A stretch of DNA of 64,000 bases, from positions 221,038 through 285,037 of the forward strand of contig NZ_JAERPO010000003.1 in NCBI RefSeq assembly GCF_016734905.1, written 5' to 3'. Below, one piece after another: positions 28,163 through 37,076 of this stretch. Numbering within the stretch: position 1 is the stretch's first letter; each line of letters opens with the position of its first letter. The position numbers and the translations under genes were made by a program. The notes below the pieces were generated by a model that saw nothing but the letters and a program-made list of their open reading frames with translations, was not told where the DNA came from and ran no database searches. This DNA is from Sphingopyxis jiangsuensis. GTDB lineage: Bacteria > Pseudomonadota > Alphaproteobacteria > Sphingomonadales > Sphingomonadaceae.

Positions 28163-28933
28163 ATGAAAGTCGCGACCTTCAATATCAATGGGATCAAGGC
28201 GCGCCTGCCGCGCCTCGTCGAATGGCTGGAGGAAACCCGGCCCGATGTTGCCTGCCTTCAGGAACTGAAGTCGAGCGACGAAACCATGCCGGTCAAGGAA
28301 ATCGAGGCGGCGGGCTATGGTTTTCTCTATCATGGGCAAAAGGGGTTCAATGGCGTCGCAATCCTCGCCCGCGATGCACAGCCTGTCGAGATCCAGCGCG
28401 GCCTTGCGGGCGAGGCCGAAGACGAACAATCGCGTTACCTCGAGGCCGACGTCCACGGCATCCGCGTGGCGTCGATCTATCTTCCCAACGGCAACCCCCA
28501 GCCGGGGCCGAAATTCGATTACAAGCTGCGCTGGATGGCGCGGTTGCGCGAGCGCGCGAAGGCGCTGCTCGCATCCGAAATCCCGACCGTGCTTGCGGGC
28601 GACTATAATGTCATCCCGCACGACGACGATGTCTGGGACCCGCGCGCGATGGCGGGCGACGCCTTGATGCAGCCCGAATCGCGCGATGCCTATTTCCGCC
28701 TGCTCGGCGATGGCTGGACCGACGCGCTGCGCAGCCGTCACCCCGCGGGCGGGGTGTGGACCTTCTGGGACTATCAGGCGGGCGGCTGGCAACGCGACCA
28801 CGGCTTTCGCATCGACCATCTGCTGCTCAGCCCTGCGATGGCCGACCGGCTTGTCGACGCGCAGGTCGACAAGGATCATCGCGGCCGCGAAAAGGCGAGC
28901 GACCACGCGCCGACGTGGGCGAGCTTTCGCTAG
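28163..28933 (+). CDS. xthA: Exodeoxyribonuclease III
   Basis: A 256-residue AP endonuclease/3'-exonuclease of the base-excision repair pathway. Catalytic blocks are in place: FNINGIKARL, LQELKSSD (metal-binding Glu), GDYNVIPHDDDV (catalytic Asp and Asn), and SDHAPTWA (catalytic His). ATG 28163 begins MKVATFNING, the normal N-terminus. It follows the IscA-type gene by 39 bases and converges with the DUF1501 gene 6 bases later. Confidence 0.96.
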   Translation: MKVATFNINGIKARLPRLVEWLEETRPDVACLQELKSSDETMPVKEIEAAGYGFLYHGQKGFNGVAILARDAQPVEIQRGLAGEAEDEQSRYLEADVHGIRVASIYLPNGNPQPGPKFDYKLRWMARLRERAKALLASEIPTVLAGDYNVIPHDDDVWDPRAMAGDALMQPESRDAYFRLLGDGWTDALRSRHPAGGVWTFWDYQAGGWQRDHGFRIDHLLLSPAMADRLVDAQVDKDHRGREKASDHAPTWASFR

Positions 28934-28939
28934 ATACGA

Positions 28940-30064
28940 TCAGGCGTCGGGATAAAGCGTCGTCATCACCCGTTTCGGGTCGAGCGCGTAGTGATGGGCA
29001 ACTGCCTCGGCAATCACGCTTTCGAGGTTTCGCGTCGGCCTGAGATCGCGCCCCTCGTAACGCGAAGCAGGCGCCAGCCCCGGCCAGTCGGCGACCACCG
29101 TCCCGCCGTGCGCCAGTGCGCCGCCGAGGAACATTGCGCTCGACGCGGTTCCGTGATCGGTGCCGCCGGTGCCGTTGACCTCGACCGTCCGGCCGAACTC
29201 GGTCGCGACAATCACCAGCGTGTCGTTCCACGCCGTGCCCAGGCCGGTTTGCAGCGCCGCGACGAGCTGGTCGAGCCCGCGCAACTGCGCTACAAGGCGC
29301 CCGCGCTGCCCGCTGTGCGTGTCCCAGCCGCCCGTTTCGACCATCATCACGCGCGCGCCGTCGGCAGGCTGCATCAGCGACGCGGCAAGCTTGCCAAGGT
29401 CGGCGCCGTTGCGCCCGTTGTTGCCGCCGATGTCTCCCGCCAGTTCCTGCGTCTTGACCGCGCTGTCCCATAGTGGGTGAAGCAGCGGGTCGTCGGCGTA
29501 AAGTGCAGACAACCGCGCAATCAGGTCGGCATCGGCTTGCGGCAACCGGCTCGGCGCATAGGTGCCGACCGGGAAGGGGCCGCGCAGCGCGAGCGGGACC
29601 GCGGCGGCGATCGCCAGTGCCTCGCGCTCGGCATCGGGGAGCAGGGTGAGCATCCGACCCACCCATCCGTCCTCGCGTCCATAGGGCCGCGCCCCGCCAC
29701 CTTCGAGCATGTTCTGCCCGTCAAAATGCGACCGGTCGCGATAGGCGGTCGCGACGGCGTGCGCAAAATGCGCCTGCTTTGCTCCGTAAAGCGTCGCGGT
29801 GTTCGCGAGCGCCGGATGCAGTGTGAACATCGCATCGAGCTTGGCGCCGCCCGCGGTCTCATCGGCGAGCGCCTTGCGCGCGGAGGCAAAGGCGGGGTCG
29901 CCGGTGGGGGCGAGCGTTGCAAGCCCGTCGGCGGCTCCGCGCTGGATTATGAAAACGAGCCGTCGGGTCGTTCCGGCGGCGGCATAGGCGAAGCGCGGCG
30001 TGGCCGCGGCGGCGGCGGCGATGCCCAGGCCCGAAACCAGCAGCGAGCGGCGCGAGAATCTCAT
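28940..30064 (-). CDS. DUF1501 family Tat-exported protein
   Basis: A 374-residue DUF1501 protein with an N-terminal twin-arginine signal (FSRRSLLVSGLGIAAAA). Family blocks are LVFIIQRGAADGLATLAP, RVMMVETGGWDTHSGQ and VIVATEFGRTVEVNGTGGTD, an alkaline-phosphatase/sulfatase-like fold. Its substrate is unknown. It begins 3 bases after the stop of the DUF1800 gene; the two families occur together as a pair in many genomes, so they probably act together outside the cytoplasm. Confidence 0.9.
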   Translation of the reverse strand: MRFSRRSLLVSGLGIAAAAAATPRFAYAAAGTTRRLVFIIQRGAADGLATLAPTGDPAFASARKALADETAGGAKLDAMFTLHPALANTATLYGAKQAHFAHAVATAYRDRSHFDGQNMLEGGGARPYGREDGWVGRMLTLLPDAEREALAIAAAVPLALRGPFPVGTYAPSRLPQADADLIARLSALYADDPLLHPLWDSAVKTQELAGDIGGNNGRNGADLGKLAASLMQPADGARVMMVETGGWDTHSGQRGRLVAQLRGLDQLVAALQTGLGTAWNDTLVIVATEFGRTVEVNGTGGTDHGTASSAMFLGGALAHGGTVVADWPGLAPASRYEGRDLRPTRNLESVIAEAVAHHYALDPKRVMTTLYPDA

Positions 30065-30067
30065 CGG

Positions 30068-31489
30068 CTATCTCCGCAAAAAGGCCGGGCTGGCGAAGAG
30101 CATCGCCATCCCCTGGCCGGGGCTGTCGGCGCGTGCGATCGCCGTTTCGGTTTCGGTCGTCAGCGCGTCGGCGAGAATCAGGGGCGCGAGGCGGCGCGCG
30201 TCGACGCGGTCGCCGATCCGCCCCGCGATCCGGCTCGCGAGTTCGACGCGCTGCATCAGCGCCGCCGATCCCGCCCAGGTCGCGACAAGATCGGCATAGC
30301 CCGCGGGCGATCCCGGGCGCCACAGCGGCTGGCCGAGCTGGTTGAACATTGCTGCGACATTCTGGCGCTCCCCGAGCGCGGGCAGCTTCAGCGCGCGCAT
30401 CACCGACACCGACCAGTCCCACGGCGACTTGAACATCGCGGTGTCGGCGGCCCACGGCTCGGGCGACGCGACAAGCGTGCGATAAAGCGAGCGAAGGTCG
30501 CCGCCGCTCCTGCGGAAATCCTCCGCCAGCCGGTCGACGAGCGACTGCGGCGGCGTGTCGCCGGTGAAATGGCGCGCAATTTTGGTCGCGATATGTGTCG
30601 CGGTCGCAGGATGCACCGCGAGGTCGCGCAGCACCGCTTCGGCCTGTCGCGCCCCGGTGTCGGCATAGGATTTGCCGAGGATTGTCTGGCTGCCGGGCTG
30701 ATGCAGCGGGGCGATGAACACCGTCTCCCCCGGCCGCGCGTTAGCGGGCATCAGCCGCTGGCCCGCGCCGCGCCCAAGGCCGCTCACCGTTACCCCGGTA
30801 AGCGCCTTGGCGAACGACGTGACGTCCGCTTGCGTATAGCCGCTGCGCACGCCGAGCGTGTGGAGTTCGAGGATCTCGCGCGCCAGATTCTCGTTGAGTC
30901 CCGGCGCTTGCCGCCGACCCCGGCCGCGCATCCGCGTCGCGAGCGCGCTGTCGGGGCCAAAGCTTTGCGCCTGGTCGAGATAGAGGAGCATCGCCGGATG
31001 GCGCACCGCCGCGATCAGCAGGTCGGCGAACTTGCCCATGATATTCGGGCGGATTGCCTCGAACTCGTAATTGCCGGCGAAACCGATCACCGGCAGCTTG
31101 TCCGCCGACACGGCAAAATGGTTCGACCAGAAATGGACCAGCCGCTCGGCAAAGGGAGTCGGGCTGGCAACGGCAGCGGTCAGCCGTGCGCTCGCCGCGT
31201 CGACATAATGGCGGCGGATGTCGGAGCGCGACAGGCGCTCAACCTCAGGATCGGCACCTTCAGGTGTCGGGGCCCGCGCTTCTGTCTCGCGCATGGCGCG
31301 GCGGTCGGCGAAATAATCGACATAGGCGGCGGCGATAGCCTCGCGTCCGGCAAGCGCGGCGATGGGCGCGGGTGCAGGGTCGAAATCGGCGAGCTGGCGC
31401 GTCAGCCAGTCGCGGGGGTCGCCGATTGCCGGGTCGTCATAGCGGCGACCGAGACCGAAGCGGTTGGCGGCAAGATATTGGACAGCCAT
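30068..31489 (-). CDS. DUF1800 family protein
   Basis: A 473-residue DUF1800 protein. Recognisable blocks are LAANRFGLGRR at the N-terminus, LVHFWSNHFAVS, LNENLAREILELHTLG, and YTQADVTSFAKALTG. The function is unknown. It lacks an obvious signal peptide from ATG 31489, yet its partner DUF1501 carries a Tat signal, so it may be exported in complex with that protein. The two genes are 3 bases apart and clearly cotranscribed. Confidence 0.88.
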   Translation of the reverse strand: MAVQYLAANRFGLGRRYDDPAIGDPRDWLTRQLADFDPAPAPIAALAGREAIAAAYVDYFADRRAMRETEARAPTPEGADPEVERLSRSDIRRHYVDAASARLTAAVASPTPFAERLVHFWSNHFAVSADKLPVIGFAGNYEFEAIRPNIMGKFADLLIAAVRHPAMLLYLDQAQSFGPDSALATRMRGRGRRQAPGLNENLAREILELHTLGVRSGYTQADVTSFAKALTGVTVSGLGRGAGQRLMPANARPGETVFIAPLHQPGSQTILGKSYADTGARQAEAVLRDLAVHPATATHIATKIARHFTGDTPPQSLVDRLAEDFRRSGGDLRSLYRTLVASPEPWAADTAMFKSPWDWSVSVMRALKLPALGERQNVAAMFNQLGQPLWRPGSPAGYADLVATWAGSAALMQRVELASRIAGRIGDRVDARRLAPLILADALTTETETAIARADSPGQGMAMLFASPAFLRR

Positions 31490-31554
31490 GCATCAGCCTT
31501 TCTCGAAAGCCGTGCCAGCATGTCCGCGCTTTGTCGCAAATTTGTGCCAGCGGA

Positions 31555-32724
31555 TCAGCCGATTGACTTGTCGTAAATCTGGTACACCCGGTTTACGCGT
31601 GCTTCGATCGCGTCGGCAACCGCCTTCATCCCCTGATTGTCGTCGAGCACCCAGCCGATGTCGCCCCGCGTGGCGCCATAATCGCGTACGGCGTCGCGGC
31701 GGATAAACTCGATCATCATGAAGGCCAGCGTGCTCGCCATGCGGCTGTTCTGCAATTTCTTGACGACGCCCATCAGCGGGACGCGGAGCCGGCGGCTCTT
31801 GGGCTTGTGCAGCCACCAGAGCAGCTTCGCCCAATGAAAGGGGAGAAGCGAGCCGTTCATGTCGATCAGCAGCTCGTTGATGTCGGGGAGGACGATCATG
31901 AAGGCGACGGGTTCGCCGTCGACCTCGGCGATGCGGATCAGGTCCTCGAACACCAGCGCCTTCAGCTTCTTGCCGACGTGCGCGATTTCGGAGTCGGTCA
32001 AGGGCACGAAACCCCAATTGTCCGACCAGGCGTCGTTCAATATGCCCATGATGAGCGCGGCCTCGGCATCGAACCGGCGCTTGTCGACGCGCCGGACGCG
32101 GATACGTGCATTTTTCTCTCCCGCCGCGACGATGCGCTCGACGATCGGAGGGAAGCCATCGACGATGTCGACCGCATAGTTGAGCAATTGCTTGGCCGGG
32201 CGATAGCCTGCGGCTTCGACCCAGCCGCGATAGAGCGGGCTGTTGTGGCCGAGCATGATCGTCGGCGCCTCGGCAAAGCCCTCGATCAGCAGCCCCGGCT
32301 CGTCCCACACCGAAATCGACAGCGGCCCCAGCGCGCGGTGCATTCCCTGCGCGCGCAGCCAGTCTTCGGCCGCCGCGAACAGGGCGGTGGCAACCTCTTC
32401 ATCCTCGGCCTCGAGCAGCCCCCAATTGCCGGTCCCCGGCCCCATGCCCTGTTCGGCAGGCTGCGCGAGCGCGAGCGCGTCGATATGCGCCGAAATGCGT
32501 CCGACCGTGCGCTCGCCGCGGCGGGCGAGGAAAAGCTGCGCCTTGCCATGTTCGAACCAGGGATTCTTGCCGGGCGTCAGCAGGTCGAACACCTCGTTCT
32601 TCAGCGGCGGAACCCATGCCGGGTCGCCGCGATTGAGCCGATAGGCAAGCTCTACGAACTCGCGCTTGTCGGCCTTGTTTTCGACGCGGCGGATGGTGAT
32701 CGGACCTTCGCTGTGTGCGGCCAT
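31555..32724 (-). CDS. GNAT-like N-acetyltransferase family protein, unknown substrate
   Basis: A 389-residue protein conserved in alphaproteobacteria and usually called an N-acetyltransferase. The N-terminal part (DPAWVPPLKNEVFDLLTPGK, FLARRGERTVGRISAHID) and the middle (GEPVAFMIVLPDINELL) look like two GNAT-type halves, but the classical acetyl-CoA R/QxxGxG/A loop is poorly visible. No role is assigned. It lies 65 bases upstream of DUF1800 on the same strand and is divergent from the desaturase. Confidence 0.65.
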   Translation of the reverse strand: MAAHSEGPITIRRVENKADKREFVELAYRLNRGDPAWVPPLKNEVFDLLTPGKNPWFEHGKAQLFLARRGERTVGRISAHIDALALAQPAEQGMGPGTGNWGLLEAEDEEVATALFAAAEDWLRAQGMHRALGPLSISVWDEPGLLIEGFAEAPTIMLGHNSPLYRGWVEAAGYRPAKQLLNYAVDIVDGFPPIVERIVAAGEKNARIRVRRVDKRRFDAEAALIMGILNDAWSDNWGFVPLTDSEIAHVGKKLKALVFEDLIRIAEVDGEPVAFMIVLPDINELLIDMNGSLLPFHWAKLLWWLHKPKSRRLRVPLMGVVKKLQNSRMASTLAFMMIEFIRRDAVRDYGATRGDIGWVLDDNQGMKAVADAIEARVNRVYQIYDKSIG

Positions 32725-32843
32725 ACCTGTTATCCCGTTGCAACTGCCCTATATTGGTCGCGCCGCATTAGGGCATCTGTGCGGCGGTGGCGACCCGCAT
32801 TTGGCCATCTTGCTGCCACGAAATCATGGTGAAGGCACCGGCT

Positions 32844-33944
32844 ATGACTGTCATGACTCCCACTGCCGAGCGCGCCGCCGCACCCGCCGCGGCGCAGCCC
32901 GCGCGCAAGGCCGCGATTGCCGACGACATGGCGATGATCCGCGCCGCGTCGGAACTGACCCGCGACCTCGTGCAGCCGAGTGCGCGAATCTATTGGACCG
33001 ATTTCCTCGCCTCGGCCTTCATTGGCTATGCCGGTGTGGCGGCGGCGATCTTTGCGCCGACGACGGCGTGGATGCTCGCCGCGGCGCTCGTCGCGGTGCT
33101 CGCGCTCTACCGTGCGGGCAGCTTCATCCACGAAATCACGCATATCCGCAAAAATGCGCTGCCGGGCTTTCGCTTGGGGTGGAACCTGCTCGTCGGCGTG
33201 CCGATGCTCATCCCCTCCTTCATGTACGAAGGCATCCATTCGACGCACCACAACCGCACCAAATATGGCACGGTCGAGGACCCTGAATATCTGCCGCTCG
33301 CGCTGATGAAGCCGTGGACGGTGCCGCTGTTCGTGGTGGCTGCGGCCTTCGCGCCGCTGGCGCTGATCGTCCGCTATACGGTGCTGACGCCGCTGTCCTT
33401 CCTGATCCCGCCGCTGCGCAAGCTGGTGCGCGAGCGCTATTCGGGGCTGATCATCAACCCGATGTTCCGCCGCCGCGCGCCCGAGGGCGAGTTTCGCCGC
33501 CAATGGGCGTGGCAGGAGGGCGGCGCTTGGGCGTGGTCGACCTTGCTCGTCGCCGCGGGGCTGTTCGGCTGGGTGCCGCTGCGCGCGCTGCTGATCTTTG
33601 GCGCGATCGCGTCGGCGAGCATCGTGCTCAACCAGATTCGCACGCTCGTCGCGCATCTGTGGGAAAATGACGGCGAGGTGCTGACCGTGACCGGCCAGTT
33701 CCTCGACAGCGTCAACGTCCCGCCGCCGGGCCTGCTGCCCGAACTTTGGGCACCGGTCGGGCTGCGTTATCACGCGCTCCATCACCTGCTGCCCGGCGTC
33801 CCCTATCACGCGCTTCCCGAAGCGCACCGCCGCCTCAAGGCCGCGCTGCCCGACGATTCGCAATATCACAAGGCGAACTACAAGGGGCTGCCGGGGCTGG
33901 TCGCAAAGCTGCTCGCGGGTTCGGCCAAGGGCGCGGCGGCCTGA
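32844..33944 (+). CDS. Fatty acid desaturase family membrane protein
   Basis: A 366-residue membrane-bound di-iron desaturase or hydroxylase. The three histidine boxes are HEITH, HSTHHNRTKYG and HALHHLLPGVPYH, set between four or more hydrophobic helices. It would oxidise an acyl chain or another lipid. ATG 32844 is preferred because GAAGG lies eight bases upstream; ATG 32826 and longer readings are possible. The 3' gap holds a large palindromic repeat. Confidence 0.9.
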   Translation: MTVMTPTAERAAAPAAAQPARKAAIADDMAMIRAASELTRDLVQPSARIYWTDFLASAFIGYAGVAAAIFAPTTAWMLAAALVAVLALYRAGSFIHEITHIRKNALPGFRLGWNLLVGVPMLIPSFMYEGIHSTHHNRTKYGTVEDPEYLPLALMKPWTVPLFVVAAAFAPLALIVRYTVLTPLSFLIPPLRKLVRERYSGLIINPMFRRRAPEGEFRRQWAWQEGGAWAWSTLLVAAGLFGWVPLRALLIFGAIASASIVLNQIRTLVAHLWENDGEVLTVTGQFLDSVNVPPPGLLPELWAPVGLRYHALHHLLPGVPYHALPEAHRRLKAALPDDSQYHKANYKGLPGLVAKLLAGSAKGAAA

Positions 33945-34003
33945 GCCGAACCGGCAGGAGTTTGTCGGTTTTGGGGTGGGGAGCGGACGTTCAAGAACAC
34001 CCT

Positions 34004-34079
34004 CGTCACCCCGGGCTTGACCCGGGGTCCCGCTTCTATGGCGCTGCTGAGCGGGACCCCGGGTCAAGCCCGGGTGACG
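34004..34079. repeat. Large intergenic palindrome (CCCGGGCTTGACCCGGG family)
   Basis: Two arms of 31 and 30 bases (34004-34034 and 34050-34079) are perfect inverted complements except for one extra C, around a 15-base loop. The core CCCGGGCTTGACCCGGG is a dispersed repeat type of alphaproteobacterial genomes. It lies between the convergent ends of the desaturase and lptG and may end both transcripts. Confidence 0.8.
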
Positions 34080-34123
34080 GGCTAGAAAGTCCGCAACCGG
34101 TCGCAAGCCGCCGTGCGACAACC

Positions 34124-35221
34124 CTATTCCTCGGTGCGTATCAAGATCGTCTCGCCGATCAGCGCGAAGAGGATGAACGGCCCCCACGCCGCCAGAAACG
34201 GCGAATATGCCCCCAGATCACCCATCGCGAGCGCGAAATTGTCGGCGACGAAATAGGCGAAGCCCAGCGCCATCCCCAGGATCGCGCGCACGAACAGCTT
34301 GCCCGAGCGCGCAAGACCGAAGGCCGCGACCGCGCCGAGGAGCGGCATCAGGATCGCCGACAGCGGACCCGAAATCTTGTGCCACAATATGCCCTTGAGC
34401 GCATCGACCGGCCGGCCCGCAGCCTCGAGGTCGGCGATGGCGCTGCGCAGCTCGAGAAAGGTCAGCGCGTCGCCGTCGACCTGCGCCAGCGTGAACTGGT
34501 CGGGCTGCACGCCTTTTGCCGCGACGATCGTGCCAAGCTCGGTCACCGTGCCCGATCGCCGCTCGAACCTTTTGGCGTTGGCAAGCTCCCATCCGCCCGC
34601 GACCGTCCGCGCGCTGTCGGCGGTGAGCATCGACGACAACACGCCCTGCACACGCTGGTAAATCTTGACCTTGCCGAGCCGGACCGTGTCGCCGTCGATC
34701 GTGACGCTGCCCGCATTGATCAGATCGTCGCCCGCACGCACCCAGATATTGGTCCGCGTGCCGTCGTCGCGCGGCACCTCGGCATATTGGACCTTTTGCC
34801 ACGCGCTGAGCGAGGCGTTGGCGCGCGCGACGATGCGCTCGTTGAAGGCGAAGCTGATCGCCGCGACGAGCAGCGCGGCGAGGAACAGCGGCGCGAGCAC
34901 CTGGTGCGCCGACATGCCCGCCGCCTTCATCGATACGACCTCGCTGTTCTGGTTCAGCGTAATCAGCGTCAGGATGGTGCCGAGCAGCACCGAAAAGGGC
35001 AGGAAAGTCTCGATAATCTGCGGCAGGCGCAGGCCGACATAGCGCCACACCTCGGCGTCGCCATTGCCCGCGACCGCCAGTATCTTTCCGCTCTCGCCGA
35101 GCAGGTCGAGCGTCTGGAGGATCAGCACGAGGGCGAAAAGAATGGCGAAGCTGCGGGTGAGGAACAGCCGCCCGACATAAAGCGCCATCGTGCGCGAGGG
35201 AAAGAAATGAAGCTGGTGCAT
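34124..35221 (-). CDS. lptG: LptG, permease of the lipid export ABC transporter
   Basis: A 365-residue YjgP/YjgQ protein with six transmembrane helices and a large periplasmic beta-jellyroll between helices 3 and 4. NQNSEVVSMKAAGMSAHQVL is the coupling-helix signature (contacting LptB), and LMPLLGAVAAFGLAR marks the second bundle. With LptF and LptB it extracts LPS, or in LPS-lacking sphingomonads perhaps another glycolipid, from the inner membrane. ATG 35221 overlaps the lptF stop by one base (TGATG). Confidence 0.92.
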   Translation of the reverse strand: MHQLHFFPSRTMALYVGRLFLTRSFAILFALVLILQTLDLLGESGKILAVAGNGDAEVWRYVGLRLPQIIETFLPFSVLLGTILTLITLNQNSEVVSMKAAGMSAHQVLAPLFLAALLVAAISFAFNERIVARANASLSAWQKVQYAEVPRDDGTRTNIWVRAGDDLINAGSVTIDGDTVRLGKVKIYQRVQGVLSSMLTADSARTVAGGWELANAKRFERRSGTVTELGTIVAAKGVQPDQFTLAQVDGDALTFLELRSAIADLEAAGRPVDALKGILWHKISGPLSAILMPLLGAVAAFGLARSGKLFVRAILGMALGFAYFVADNFALAMGDLGAYSPFLAAWGPFILFALIGETILIRTEE

Positions 35222-36429
35222 CAGGCGGACCGCTGCTTGCGCTGGAACAGCCGGGCAAAGGCGCGAATCTTCTGCCCCGCCTTTGCCGCAACGCGCTCGA
35301 GCGCGCCGATCGGCTGGCCGCCCGGAACATGCGCGACGGTGTAGTACATCCACACCGCGAGCGCCGCGAACAGCAGGAACGGCACCCACAGTGCGATCAG
35401 CGGATCGACCGTCCCGCGAGCGCCCAGATCCTCGGCATATTGGTTGATCTTGTGCTGCGTCACGAGCAGCACGATCGACAGGAAAACGCCGAGCGACGAG
35501 GTCGAACGCTTGGGCGGGATCGCGAGCGCGACCGCGATCAGCGGGATCAGGAACATCGACATGACCTCGACGATGCGGAAATGGAAATTGGCGCGCGATT
35601 CGAGCCGCGTCTGGAGCGTCTCGCGCTCGTCCTTGCCGACGACGAACAGCTCGGGAATCGTCAATTCGCGGTCGGCGCCGCCGCGCAGCCGGAACGCCTC
35701 GATCTTGGGGAGCGGGATCGGCAGGTCGTGGCTGTCGAAGGTCAGCACCCGCGGCACCGGGAATTTGGGCGATTCATGGATCAACACGCCCTGCGACAGG
35801 CGCAGGATGATCGTGTTCGGATCGTCGGTCGCAAGGAATTGCCCGCGCGAGGCGGTCGCCGACACCGTCTGGCCGTCGCGATTCTCGCCGCGCACGAAGA
35901 TGCCGGCGAGGCGGCGCCCCTCGTCGTGGCTCTCTTCGATGCGCAGCGTCATGCGGTCGCCGAGCTTGGTGAACTCGCCGACCTTGATCGACGCGCCGAG
36001 CGCGCCCGACCGCAGCTCGAACTGCAAGCCTTCATAGGCATAGCGTGCATAGGGCTGGATGAATCCGACGATGGCGAGGTTGAGCGCCGCGAGCGCGATC
36101 GCATAGGCATAAGGCACGCGCATCAGCCGGTTGAAGCCCATGCCGACGCCTTTCAGAACGTCGAGTTCGCTCGATGTCGCGAGGCGGCGAAAGGCGAGCA
36201 GGATGCCGAGCATCAGCCCGATCGGGATGCCGAGCGACAGATATTCGGGGATAAGATTGGCGAGCATGCGCCACACGACGCTGACCGGTCCGCCTTCTGT
36301 CGCGACGAAATCGAACAGACGCAGCATTTTTTCGAGGACGAGCAGCATCGCCGACAGCACGAGCGTGCCGAGCATGGGGAAGAAGATGAGCCGCGCGATA
36401 TAACGGTCGATGGCGGGTAGCTTATTCAA
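35221..36429 (-). CDS. lptF: LptF, permease of the lipid export ABC transporter
   Basis: A 402-residue partner of LptG with the same topology. LPAIDRYIARLIFFPMLGT is the first helix, RRLATSSELDVLKGVGMGFN the coupling motif, and MSMFLIPLIAVALAIPP the fifth helix. The start is TTG 36429, which gives the full first helix; the leader has GGGG and GAAAG. It is head-to-head with the DUF2141-kinase-nucleotidyltransferase operon, 123 bases apart. Confidence 0.92.
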   Translation of the reverse strand: MNKLPAIDRYIARLIFFPMLGTLVLSAMLLVLEKMLRLFDFVATEGGPVSVVWRMLANLIPEYLSLGIPIGLMLGILLAFRRLATSSELDVLKGVGMGFNRLMRVPYAYAIALAALNLAIVGFIQPYARYAYEGLQFELRSGALGASIKVGEFTKLGDRMTLRIEESHDEGRRLAGIFVRGENRDGQTVSATASRGQFLATDDPNTIILRLSQGVLIHESPKFPVPRVLTFDSHDLPIPLPKIEAFRLRGGADRELTIPELFVVGKDERETLQTRLESRANFHFRIVEVMSMFLIPLIAVALAIPPKRSTSSLGVFLSIVLLVTQHKINQYAEDLGARGTVDPLIALWVPFLLFAALAVWMYYTVAHVPGGQPIGALERVAAKAGQKIRAFARLFQRKQRSA

Positions 36430-36552
36430 TCTTTCGTCGCCCCATCACCATGTTTTGGCCGCAAATGTTTCCGATATGCCGAGTCAAGGGCGACAGGGAC
36501 CCATGCCAGCCTTGAAGCTGGCGTGGCTATAGCCTCTGGAGGTTTTGAGGTC

Positions 36553-37068
36553 ATGTCGAAAATTTTACTCGCCGGACTGCTCGCTGCCGGTGCTGCCGGA
36601 GCGCTGATCGCGCCCGTCGCGGCGCAGGGCGCCACTCTCGGCCCGGCGGCCGCGCTCTGCAACAGCAACGCCACCGCCGTCCTCGTCGATGTGCGCGGGT
36701 TCAAGCAGAATACGGGCACATTGCGCGTCCAGATTTACGGTGCGGACCGCAACTATCTCGAAAAGCGCAAATGGCTCGAACGTGTTGATATTCCGGTATC
36801 GAAATCGGGCAATATGCAGGTGTGCGTGCCGGTCAAGGCGCCGGGCAATTATGTCGTGTCGGTCCGCCATGACCTCAACGGCAATGGCAAATCGGACAAG
36901 AGCGACGGCGGCGGCCTGTCGGGCAACCCCGACATGAAGCTCACCGACTTCATCTTCAAGCGGAAGCCGAAGCTGGCAGCGGTCAGCTTTGCGGTGGGCG
37001 CGACGACCAAGCGTATCCCCGTCACGTTGAATTATATCAACGGGCTCTCTTTCGATCCGGTGGATTAG
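36553..37068 (+). CDS. DUF2141 family exported protein
   Basis: A 171-residue protein with a signal peptide (MSKILLAGLLAAGAAGALIA) and a DUF2141 beta-sandwich: LVDVRGFKQNTGTLRVQIYG, PGNYVVSVRHDLNGNGKSD, then GNPDMKLTDFIFK. The family is periplasmic and of unknown role. ATG 36553 has GGAGG upstream. It is the first gene of a tight three-gene unit (8 bases to the lipid kinase, then 21 bases to the nucleotidyltransferase) and shares a divergent intergenic region with lptF, which suggests an envelope lipid role. Confidence 0.88.
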   Translation: MSKILLAGLLAAGAAGALIAPVAAQGATLGPAAALCNSNATAVLVDVRGFKQNTGTLRVQIYGADRNYLEKRKWLERVDIPVSKSGNMQVCVPVKAPGNYVVSVRHDLNGNGKSDKSDGGGLSGNPDMKLTDFIFKRKPKLAAVSFAVGATTKRIPVTLNYINGLSFDPVD

Positions 37069-37076
37069 GGGGGGCG

